Under the pieces are notes generated by a model. That model did not search any database. It worked only from the letters and a program-made list of their open reading frames with translations, and was not told the DNA's origin. Positions 34,000 to 44,598 of a stretch of DNA of 64,000 nucleotides are shown in pieces; position 1 is the stretch's first letter, and every line of letters starts with the position of its first letter. Made by a program: the position numbers and the translations under genes. Location: the NCBI RefSeq assembly GCF_025698545.1, contig NC_068577.1, positions 2,079,501 to 2,143,500 on the forward strand, given 5' to 3'. Source of the DNA: Gossypium raimondii. Lineage: Eukaryota; Streptophyta; Magnoliopsida; Malvales; Malvaceae.

Positions 34000-34560
34000 T
34001 AATTAAAGTACGGATTAAGTTTTTTTTTTTATAAGCAGAGAACTTCATTACTATTACACTACATAGTTGATATCAGATTAAAATTTTAATTAATATAATA
34101 TTTATATTAATATATAATTATTTGATAATTTTATTCTTAAATAAATTAATTTACAGGTGATTTGAATTATGAGAAAATTATACAAATTAGGAAGTATTTG
34201 TATGAAGTAATTGAAACATAATAGAATGAATATTGAAAATACTAAAATATGTCATATCTCACTTAAACCCTTTTACTATTTTTTTCGATCATTTTACCCC
34301 ATACTTTCAGTTCCTCACTCAAGTTAGCCCCTTAATCTGATGTGGTTGTTTGAGCTAATCAAAAGCTAACATGTGGACACTTAATCCTCGTCATTTTAAT
34401 GACTGAAATGCCAACATGTATTTTTTATTTTTTCCTTAATAATAAATTATTTCCCTTTTTTTTCATTTTCTCTTATTCTTTTCTAAAAAATTCATTTATT
34501 ATTCAACATGAAATGTTTTGAGAGTCCGGAAATGTATTGTCCATCACTAATATGGAAATA
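34000..34560. other. AT-rich spacer
   Basis: No gene or repeat boundary recognised; includes poly-T and poly-A runs. Confidence 0.35.
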
Positions 34561-34602
34561 ACACAAAATTTTGAGAAAGATGGAAACTCATAAGACCCAA
34601 AA

Positions 34603-34788
34603 ATGGCTGCTCCAACTTCATTGTCGACCAACATCCCAGATTGGTCCAAGGTTCTTATAGCGGAGTACAGGGAACGTGGTGGTGATGAAGATGTTGACGA
34701 ACGGTGGCCATGGTGGCCAGAGCAGGGCACTAACAGTGTCAGATTGACGAACAATGGTGGATTGAAAGCTTGGGCTTCATACCTTTAA
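34603..34788 (+). pseudogene. Relic of an S40-like (DUF584) senescence-regulator gene
   Basis: The frame begins MAAPTSLSTNIPDWSKVL and continues AEYRERGGDEDVDE. NIPDWSK followed by a K/A-EYRE and an acidic run is the conserved centre of plant S40/DUF584 proteins. After about 33 residues the resemblance ends. The family C-terminal half (a PPHEFLA-type motif and a basic RRVRN-type end) is missing and the frame closes at 34788. I read this as a fragment left by deletion or transposition. A chance match is possible, because only one motif supports it. Confidence 0.5.
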
Positions 34789-34799
34789 TGAACCTTCAA

Positions 34800-35880
34800 C
34801 GTGTTCCTAGGGTTTTCTAGAAAAACTAAGTCGACTAGTTGAAGGAAGGGGAAAAGGGGAGCCCAAGGGTGGCTTTCAGTCGGAGCTCTGATGCGGGAAT
34901 AAGGTAGCAGGAGTAAGAACAAAATAAGGTGGCTAGCTTTTTACTTGGGGCTTGAGTTAAGCGAGAAAGAAAGAAGAAAAGGGAGAAAGATGACACTATG
35001 AGCTTGGTTGGAGGAAAGGCGATATGGTGATGAGCAATGATGACGGTGGCGGCATTCGTGCAATGCCTAAGGTTTCACCTAGTGGAAAAGTTTGATTTTT
35101 AAATCAATTTTGATTTTAATGAAAAAACATTCATTTAATTTTTAATTCAGTACTCAACTTTCAAAATAACAAATTAGTCATATTACTTATTTTCCGTTAC
35201 AAACATAATAAAAAGTGACCTGGCATTCAACCAGTCACATTAGAGTGCTAGCTATCATTTAAACAACCCAAATTTAAGAACCCTAACCGAGCAAAAGAAG
35301 GAGAAGAAAAAAAAAAAAAGTCGAAGAAAATAAATTGATATGCTGTCCTTTTTCTTTCACGCCACTCCATTTCGTTTTACAGTTCTTCAAAATCCATTCG
35401 TATAAATCAAGCAGTCTCTTTTGTTCTTTTCCACAGCCTTAATCTTTTGCCCATTTGCTTAAACTTTTGATTTGAACAAAAACTCATTCAATCAACCATA
35501 GAGATTTGGGATTTTTAAGGGGCAATTTTGAAAGCATTTCTAAGAGAGCTAATCAAATAAGAAACAATTGTTGATTGATGGTGGAGATCATTGGAAATTA
35601 GGGTTTGAGATTTGAGACTTTTGAATGTAAAGACATTTTTTTAACCTCAAAATTTTGAAGATGAGGATCTTTTTTTGAACCTCAACTAATTGTTATGGCT
35701 GCCGCACTTCTTCTTCCTATAGCTTTGCTTTGCAGACCTTATTTTTATTTTAATTAGATATCCATCATTTTCTGGTTCTTTTTATACTTGAAAATAGTAA
35801 TAAGTGTTGTAACTTCACTTTTTAACCATCAAAGATTTCAGATGGTGGCGGTAGTAATTAACCATCTTCCCCTCAGATTA
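34800..35880. other. Spacer, no gene recognised
   Basis: Contains purine-rich runs (about 34,960-35,000 and 35,295-35,325) and leader-like CT-rich text around 35,340-35,480, but no reading frame with recognisable content. Confidence 0.35.
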
Positions 35881-35884
35881 AACT

Positions 35885-36300
35885 CAGGTTTTTAATATGT
35901 CAAATTATACAAGTTATATGCACATAGCCAATTACTTGAGATTGAGATAAATCACACCATGAGAGTCACAAGTGAATAAATTCATAAGTGAATTCATGAT
36001 AAATTCAGCTTAGGCAATATCCAATGTATTGTTAGTCTAAAAAAACGCATATATGTTTTTATCTTTTTAGAACTCATCTACTTCGATGCCCAAGACATGA
36101 TATTTCCCCAATTGGACTTTATAGACAATTTGCTCAATTTTAATTCCTTAGACTACGAATCATTTAGATTATTTACTAATATAGGTTGTCTTCTCCATCA
36201 TAGTCTGACACATGATACAACTTAATATTATTTAAATATTAAGTAATCAATGAGCTAATATATACTTATACATTTTTCTTTTTATACAAAAATCATTGAA
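35885..36300. repeat. Old fragment of the 2-kb LTR family
   Basis: The order of blocks (TGCACATAGCC; CACACCATGAGAGTCACAAGTGAATAAAT; GATGCCCAAGACATGATATTT; GGACTTTATAGACAA; ACTAATATAGG) matches, with many changes, the right half of the LTR at 40073-42117. No ends remain. Confidence 0.6.
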
Positions 36301-38280
36301 GAAAAATACACAGAAGATAATTTTTTTAACAATAAAACTTTATTAACAATTTTTTTGGAAAACTTACAACCATGAGGGGCATAACAACTACACTAAAAGC
36401 ATCTGACTCCACAATAACTTCTTCCTCAATTACAATCATAAACAAGATAAAAATATAATAAAAAATATTACATTTAGAGAGGTGCTCATGGGCCGAGCTA
36501 GATCTAATTAAAATTTTAGACCTATTTATTAGGGTCAATCTGAAAATGAATAGAAAATTTTACTCATGTTCACCCAAATAAAAATACTAAAAAGCTCAAT
36601 ATTGGTAATACGTATTTAAGAGCATGAATTTATTTATTTTATATATTTTAAAAAATATTATATATAATTTTCAATTGCATGAATTGAAAAATGAAGTGCA
36701 GTTTTGATGTTTCTTTTCTTTATTTTAATTAATTGTTTATCATTTGTTTAATAGAAATTGAGAAAATGAAATGCACGTGTGGGAAGCAGGGCGTCCATCA
36801 CAATATCTTTATGGGCGATTTCGTGCAGAAAATGTGGGCGACGCGTAATTATCGCCTTGAATTGCCCCCGCATCCCGCTGTCATTATCCGCCTGTTTCTT
36901 TCCCTATTCAAAAGCCGTCTATCGTTCTAATTTTGTCTACCCAAATACTTCAGTAGTCCTTCTTGGTCCATTTTTGAGATTATTTTTATTTGTAAGGAGT
37001 GTTTGTTGCTTTCCTGAAAGTTTTAATTTTTGGAATGATGATTATAATAACAAATTTAATGCTCAATATTTACATATTGTATCAATTTAGTCATAATTTT
37101 AAAAATTAATTCCCAAAATTTATAAATAATCTCAATTAGATCCTAATTTTAAAAAATTAAAGAAATATATAAAATGCATAAATATTTCAAAAAATATAAT
37201 ATTAAATTAAAATATAAAATAAATATTGTTGACAAAAATAATAATATATAAATTTAAACTAAGTAATTATTTTAAAAATATATAATAATTAATTTAAATT
37301 TTATATTAATATTTATATAATATTCAATAAAATAAAAATCTCCCCAACACCATCGTTTAAGCAAATGCTGCTCACATATCTAGCTATGCAAGAGGAAGAC
37401 CCTTCCTTTTAGTAATACACAGTAAAAAAGAGAAATTTGAAAAACCCCAAACTCTTGTAGAATCAAAGTGGCTTTCTTTCCCCAAGCAACTAAAGGGACA
37501 CAATTCCCTTTATATATTTGCTCACCTTTCTTTGCAAATCAGCAGAGAAGTAAACATACTCAGAATAAAATAAAAAAAAGGAAAGGAAGGAAGATAAGGA
37601 TGAAATTGAAATTATTTGTAAATTTTGAGGGTTAATTTTTTAAAATTATGACTAAATTGATATTATATGCTAAAATTGAAAGCTAAATTTGTTATTAATG
37701 ATTTTTTTAACTGTCACGTCAATTTACCGTTTGTGATTTTAACGAGAGTGGTCAAAATGATTGAACTACGTAATGTGATAATTTACCTTATTTATTTGTA
37801 TTCTTTCGACCCATTATTTATTTGTATTTTATATATACTGAAAAATAAAATATCTCTGAATACCATGTGATGATATTATGATTGTATTAATTGTTCGGCT
37901 TTACACTATTATTATAATTTTAAAAAATAAAATAAAATATCTATAAGTTTGAATTTATTGTTGTTTAACATTTAAAACAAAATTATTTTATTTATACATT
38001 TTATAATTTTGATAGTAATTTGAATCTAATCAAGAATAAAAAAAAGTATGAAAGATGAGTCCCCAACAAAATGAGAAGTGGATTTGAAAAAAGGAATCAC
38101 ATTACCAAATATAAAGCTTGTTCCTTTAACATAATTTATTTTGAGTACGGAAAAGAAGTTCACTGGCATTAATGAGTAAGGCCAAGTTGTAAAACAAGAT
38201 GAGTTTAGTATAATATATGCATAATGATCAAATTGAAAGCATTCCTTCATTTTTTATTTTTCCCTTTTATAAACTCATAC
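36301..38280. other. Spacer with an orphan promoter-like stretch
   Basis: Mostly AT-rich. A GC-richer island at about 36,770-36,960 has open frames on both strands but no family match. At 37,510-37,600 there is TTTATATATTTGC followed by a leader-like purine-rich stretch, yet no credible coding region follows. Near 36,480-36,510 there is a CTCATGGGCCGAGCT end resembling the hAT-like family, without a partner. Confidence 0.35.
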
Positions 38281-38429
38281 TGTTTGTACTCTTTCTTTTT
38301 CTTTTTTTAATTATAAGAGGAGGCAAAGCTTTAACAGCAAAGTGACTAGCACGACTCGAATCCAGGTTACATTTGTGGCAGTAAACTCCCTGACCATTAG
38401 ACCATCACACGGAGTTTATTGTTTGTACT
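38281..38429 (-). mobile_element. tRNA-derived SINE with 10-bp target duplication
   Basis: On the minus strand the 129-bp body has an A-box-like TGGTCTAATGGTCAGG and a B-box-like GGATTCGAGTC about 30 bases apart, the two parts of a Pol III promoter. It ends in an A-rich tail (AATTAAAAAAAGAAAAAGAAA). TGTTTGTACT flanks it at 38281-38290 and 38420-38429, as expected from LINE-driven insertion. No tRNA cloverleaf is intact, so this is not a tRNA gene. Confidence 0.75.
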
Positions 38430-40067
38430 TATTTAATCCAACAAATATCATAACTTATATGTCAACAAAGGAATTATGCTTCAATAGATTGACTTAGGTC
38501 TCCTCTGTAATCAAAGGGAAAAAAGAAAAAGAAACGTAGAGATGAGAAGAAAAGAAAGTTACAGTTTCCTCCTTCTTTCGGCAGAGGTGAGGGCGGGCAA
38601 AAATTGAAATTAGGGAAAAAAATTCTTATTCTAAGCGTTGAATGACGATTCGTGATGAGAGAAAAGAATGACTATTCAATCAATTCCTGTAATAGACCTT
38701 GAATGCACGTAATACCATTAAAGTCAACTAAACTAATGTTTGGTGATAGGCTTGCCGAATTGAGCTAGAATCGATTCATAAACCCCCAATTAAACATGGA
38801 TAAAGGTTATAATTTTCATATATGAATAGTAGTCTAGATTATAGCATTTGGTTAATTGCTTTCCTTTAAATGCGGATTTTCTTTTTATTGTATAGGGATG
38901 CGGGTGGTACAGGCAGCATCGGCAAGCTATGTTAGTCCATATCCATATAAATTTGGTACACTATGAGGGGCAATCTACCTAAACTAACAAGCATGGTCCG
39001 GTTGGTAGGGTTGGTTGTCTCACCCTCCATTTTAACTTCAATAAATTATATTAATTCTGTTAAACAATAAATAATATTTTTAAAATAATATATATTAATT
39101 TTATTCTATTTTGATTTTATTTGATTTTATTTAATAGTAAAGAGATTAAATTAATTTATTTAATAGTACAAGAAATAATTTAATCAGATACCTATAATAA
39201 AGAGACTGATACAAGTATGAGAAGCCCAAATTCCAGCCCAAGAACGTGTTGGGCTTAACCTTTTACTAACCCATTTGACAAGCCCAAAATATCATAAAAA
39301 TTGAAGCCCTACTTTGGATGTGTTACATACATGGATGGGGTAAATTTTATTAACTTAAATTAATTGAAGTTGTTGTTTTTCAAGCTTAAAAGATCAACCG
39401 ACTTGTGATAAATTTTTGGATGGGATCTTAACATTTCTAGGTTGAGATGTTTCATAGCTATCAAGGACCTATCTCTTAATCTCGAAATGCACTTTAAATT
39501 ACTCGATTTTTAGTTCGAGAACTCGAGTTATAACCGCTTTAGTGAAGGCTATGCAAGCAAAATTTCTAAACATGTTTATTACGAGATATTAGGAATTTGG
39601 ATCTTTAATTCGAGTTTAAATCATATTGAGTTTGATTTTAAGGCTTAATTCTGATTATATACGAGTCCAATATTATATTTCTTAGGTTTTATATTATTAT
39701 TATTTATTTATTTTAAATTTTAGTATATTTTTAAGTATTTTAAGTTGTTTAAGAGTTTTATATTTCTTAGTCAACAAGAAAGTTTCGTTCCACTTGAACT
39801 ATTTCATATTTAGATTTAATTAGAGTTTCATTATACTCAAGAGTTCTATTTTGATGTAATTAACTAGCAGTCTAACCTATATAAATATCTCTCCATTATT
39901 CATTAAACACACCTTTCATGAATAAAATTTCAACTCTTCGAGTTTTTCTCTTTGTGAGATTCTTTTCTTGTTTATTTTAGAAGTTGTTTCATTTTTGTTT
40001 TTCTTCTTGAAGTCGTGGGAAGCACTATTCACCTTCCAATTTATTAGAGTTCAACCTTAAGGAGTTG
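38430..40067. other. Spacer before the solo LTR
   Basis: About 1.6 kb of AT-rich sequence. No gene, target duplication or repeat end was recognised. Confidence 0.35.
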
Positions 40068-40072
40068 ATTAG

Positions 40073-42117
40073 TGTTGGAAAAATCAGGTCTAGAAAACGG
40101 TTTTCTGTCGCCGTAAAAAATTTAAATTTTGAAAATTAAATCGGTTGTGATATTTAGAGTAATAAGCTTTTTTCTTGAAAAATATCTATGCTTTGTGTGA
40201 TATGGGAAAAAAAACCTTCTTCATTATTCTCGTACCACGAATTACTTTGAGTGTGGGCTCGAACAATCACAAACCAAATACAGAAGCAAAAACGATTTAT
40301 TACTTTAAATAGGAAAGTAATTCTCTCTTAATAGAAATTGGTAGAATTGTAATTTCTAAAAAAAAATTACTCTAGGAAAATAAATTCTCACTACTTTTTG
40401 GCAGAATAACAATGTTTGAAACTAGTGTGTAATAACTTATGTTAATAGGTTGTCACCTCTCATATGTTTATGTGAAGCACGTTAAACTTCTCATGTATTG
40501 GATCCAATTATATATGCATCTTAGACTTTTAACCTAGCACATTATAATTTAATCCAACCATTTGTTTTCTATTCTCAAAATAAATATTATATATTATTTA
40601 TTTAATTAATTTAATCAGATAAATTAATTTTCTAATTAAATAATTTTATTAACCCAATTCTAATTCCGTTAAAATTATGTCAACATTACCGTAAAAGAAT
40701 CTATAAAGAAATATATTTAATTTCCATATTCAATATGTTCAGAATGACTAATTAATTTAATTTCATTTTTGAACTTTAATTAATTAATTAATTAATAATT
40801 CAAAAAATTAAATTAATTTTCAAGACATTTCTACACTCAGTGAGAAAAACATTCATTTGTAAATATGACTCATTTCTCGACTCCATTATTTTCATCCATT
40901 TCTATTCTTTTGGTTCCATATACAATTCATTTCGATTTCAACGAGTTAGGGAGAGACCAACTAAACATATGTAATTAGGGTTCAAATATTTTATAATTAA
41001 GTTTTAAGTTTTCTCATATCAATTATAAACTTATTTAGTCACAATACTATTCGATTTCAACGAGTTAAGGAAGAGACCGACTAAACATATGTAATTAGGG
41101 CTCAAATATTTTATAATTAAGTTCTAAGTTTTCTCATATCAATTATAAACTTATTTAGTCACGATACTATAGTATCGTGACTGAGTTTTCGCTAGTTACA
41201 TATCATTATGAAAGCTACTCAATCAATACTCATTCAATGACCATATCATAAGTATGTTACCCTCATAGGATATCCTTAATCTTTTGGGATAAATTTATTC
41301 TTTCAATATGATCATATTTTATCTTTTGGTAACCATTACATATTCTTTATTGAAAAATCAATTTCTATCAAATAGTAATAAAATTGTTTATCACAAAGAC
41401 AAACGATTCGTTGTCATATTTACTTTTCATCTATCATGTAATGTCGATGAGAGGATATCATTTACCTATTAGTTTGGCTATGAATTCCACTGTTGTGAAT
41501 AACGCTACATGCTGTAGAAGTCGTATACCCAATGCACTAACTTTCGGTTCCTTATTTATTTGAACTTAGGCTTTTACTTACATTAAAATATACGAGTTAC
41601 ATATGCATAGTCCATTATCCACTCAGGATTAAGGTATACCACACTATAAATGTCACAAGCGAATAAATCCATAAATAGATTTAGGATCTATTCTATTTGG
41701 ATCATGTCCGATGTACTGTCAGTTCAATTAGCCACATCTATATCTCTATGTTTTAGGAGTCATCTGCTTCGACGCTCAAGAAAAAACATTTCGCCATTTG
41801 GACTTGATAGACGACATATTAGTCTTTCAATCGATTTGATAATTTTTTATTAAACTAATGACATGTTTAGGCTAATCTATTAATACAAATTTCTTTCCGT
41901 ATTACAATCCGACCACATAATACTACTTAGTATTGGTTAAATATTAGAAAACCAGTGAGCCAATATTTGCTTCTATTTTGCTTTGCATGTAAAAACTTTG
42001 ACGACAATATATAAAAGGGTATTAATATAATTAATGAAAGTTATTATTAAACCAATTTGTTCGAAAAATAAAAATATACAAAACGAATATACTATACTCA
42101 AGATACCAGATCTAACA
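40073..42117. mobile_element. Solo LTR, 2,045 bp, with ATTAG target duplication
   Basis: The unit starts TGTTGG and ends TCTAACA and is flanked by ATTAG on both sides (40068-40072 and 42118-42122), so it is a complete LTR left after recombination between the two LTRs of one element. It is collinear with the LTR at 57216-59256, which has a primer-binding site on its left; this shows the family is an LTR retroelement and that the LTR reads on the minus strand. An internal near-duplication (GATTTCAACGAGTTA ... TAATTATAAACTTATTTAGTC) occurs at 40,935-41,045 and 41,050-41,165. Confidence 0.85.
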
Positions 42118-42133
42118 ATTAGAGCCATGAAAA

Positions 42134-42570
42134 CCTCTCCATGATAAGCTTGACTTTTACATCTTGGCCTCAAACATCATGATATTTTAAACCTTCACTC
42201 TTCAAATTAAATACTAATCTGGAGCGGATCGATTCAGAATATATCGAGTAGTTCAAAAATCGAAACTATAATTTCACTGACCTCTCCATGATAAGCTTGA
42301 CTTTTACATCTTGGCCTCCAACATCATGATGTTTTTAAGCTCCATTCTTCAAATTAAGTACTAATTTGGAGCGGATCGATTTAGAATATATTGAGTAGTT
42401 AAAAAATCGAAACAATAATTTCGCTGACTCTCCATGTTAAGCTTGACTTTTACATCTTGGCCTCAAACATCATGATGTTTTTAAGCTCCACTCTTCAAAT
42501 TAAATACTAATTTGGAGCGGATCGATTCAGAATATATCGAGTAATTAAAAAATCGAAACTATAATTTTAC
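42134..42570. repeat. Tandem array, three copies of about 147 bp
   Basis: Copies begin at 42135, 42282 and 42428 with CTCTCCATG and contain AAGCTTGACTTTTACATC, CATCATGAT, GGAGCGGATCGATT and AAAAATCGAAAC in the same order. They differ at several positions. The array starts 12 bases after the target duplication of the solo LTR. Confidence 0.9.
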
Positions 42571-42908
42571 CATTACAATATAATGATTAAAAAAAAACTG
42601 TGTCATTGGTTAGTCTAAATATTTAACTATTAGTCCCTTTATTTTAATACTAGTACTATTAAAATCAATAAATTTTAACTAGGAAAAACAATACGGCATG
42701 GGGTCCTTAAATTTATGTGGATAATAACGCATAAATTTTAAGTGGATAATAATATTTTGAAATTTAAAATTTATTAATAATATAATTTCATAGAATTTTT
42801 GTGTAATAGGATTAAGAATAAATAATTAATCATAACCACTAAAATTTAGTAAAAGAATTTTAATATTAAATACAGCAACTCATATATACTATAAATAAAT
42901 AAATAATG

Positions 42909-43281
42909 GTTAAAGTATCATGGAGGTCTTCGCATTAGTAGTTGGATTTGCATTTTGTCACCTCTACTAAAAAAATGGGTTAATTAGTACCTAAAAATTA
43001 AATCAAAGAGCAGACTGATCATTCTGTTAAAAAATCTCTCCATTTCTACTATTAAAAACTAGTCACTATACTCAGAATGAGGCACACGTGACATGTCACG
43101 TGTTATCTGGTTATTTCGTCAATCATGCTGGTTTTTAACAGTAGAATTGGATGAAAGTTTTAATGAAAATAACAAATTTGCTCTTCGATCTAACTGATAA
43201 GAACTAGTTTACCCATTTTTCAATTAAAGGGCAAAATGTAATCTAACTTATAGTATAAAAGCTTCCATAATACTTTTTTAT
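42909..43281. mobile_element. Fold-back MITE, about 373 bp, near-perfect hairpin
   Basis: The left arm (AAAGTATCATGGAGGTC ... GCATTTTGTCAC ... AAATGGGTTAATTAGT ... CCATTTCTACTATTAAAAAC) pairs with the right arm read in reverse (AAAGTATTATGGAAGCT ... ACATTTTGCCC ... AAATGGGTAAACTAGT ... CCAATTCTACTGTTAAAAAC). The centre is a palindrome around CACGTGACATGTCACGTG. Confidence 0.7.
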
Positions 43282-43282
43282 C

Positions 43283-43849
43283 ATAAAAAGATTGATTTAT
43301 TGAATCAATATTGTTTATTTGCTTAAATATATTTAATTTATTAGACTCGATCTTTTCTTCGATTGATTCTAATCATATTTATCATGTTTTTAAAATTTAA
43401 TTTTTAGTTTATTATGTCTTGATTTCATAATATTATTATTAGTGAAATCTTAAAAGAATTATCAGATTCTAACAAATTCTCTATAATCACCCCATTTATC
43501 TATTAAAATTTTAAATGTTATAAAGAGATAATTGTTATATACTTATAATCGCATTTAAGACACTTATAACAACATTTAAAATTTATATTATATTAAAATT
43601 TTTAAATATTTAAATATAAAAATTATAATATATTAATAATATTAATCAACATCTTTAATTTCCAAATATAAAACACGATTAATATATTTTATATAAAATT
43701 TAAATATTTTATTGAAATGATATTTTAATTAAAATTATTATTTTTATTTTGCTTATAAATAAAACTAATTTTACTAAAATTTTAAATAAAATACTAATAA
43801 GAAAAATAAAATGGACTGATAATGAAATGCCGCCATGAACAATGAAGAG
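43283..43849. other. AT-rich spacer downstream of the NTMC2T5-like gene
   Basis: Very AT-rich; no gene or defined repeat seen. Confidence 0.35.
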
Positions 43850-43869
43850 ATATAAAAGGTAAAATGACA

Positions 43870-43875
43870 TTTATT
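43870..43875 (-). terminator. Polyadenylation signal of the NTMC2T5-like gene
   Basis: AATAAA on the minus strand, in the proposed last non-coding exon that begins at 44041, about 165 bases after the intron. A transcript end near 43,850 is inferred. Confidence 0.45.
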
Positions 43876-44041
43876 TTGGATTGAATAACAATAGAAGCCA
43901 AAAATTTTCGTGCCGCCATGGAACACTCTTCTGCTAACAATCATGAATCTACATAATGGTATTTTCAGTACGGGAATCAAAACTCTGTATCCCTTCAGAA
44001 CCCAATGTTAGGTTCGTAAAACGATGGCCTAATACCTGCCC

Positions 44042-44550
44042 CTGGAAAACATAACATAACCACTTAGAAAATGGTGAAATCATATAGTGCATCCAATCAA
44101 TTTTTTTTTTCATTTAATTGAAAGAACATACACTTATCAATGGTAAAAAAAAAACCAGTCAGATCGATTAAACTGAGAATTAGCAATAAAATTTGATTGA
44201 ACTGGCAATAAATGGAACACTAGTTAAAATTCTTATCAGACACTTGTTTGGTATGAATTCAAACCATGTTAGGCCAATCCCCTACCCCTATTATTGTATA
44301 AAAACAAAGCCAGTTCAATTGATCCAACCGATTGGACTGATTGAACCAATAACTAGAGGTAACTCACTGGTTTGATCTTTGGGGTTTTAATACATTGTCT
44401 CGTTCCCATGTTTGAATATGTGTTAGACTTAGACATGAGTATTTTAAGAAAAATAAAGAATCTGAGTAACATAAGTGAAAAGACGACATGCAGACAACTA
44501 TAATCATATTCAAGAGAAAGTTGAGAAGAAAAGAGGCGTTAGAGAATTAC
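44042..44550 (-). other. Probable 3' UTR intron of the NTMC2T5-like gene
   Basis: On the minus strand a donor (GATCAG|GTAATTC) lies 48 bases after the stop codon, and an acceptor (TTTTCCAG|GGGCAGG) lies at 44,042-44,044. The 509-bp interval has AT-rich intron composition, while the sequence on both sides is less AT-rich. Inferred from signals only. Confidence 0.5.
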
Positions 44551-44598
44551 CTGATCAAGCGTAAGCAACGACACTTCAGCTAAGCGCATCATTTGACA

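Noticed and set aside
36733-37090. Two overlapping open frames in a GC-richer island
   Set aside because: No family motif, no splice-consistent extension and no promoter in the right place; kept only as spacer.
38330-38410. Possible tRNA gene
   Set aside because: A and B boxes are present but the acceptor and anticodon stems do not close, and an A-rich tail plus target duplications show a SINE.
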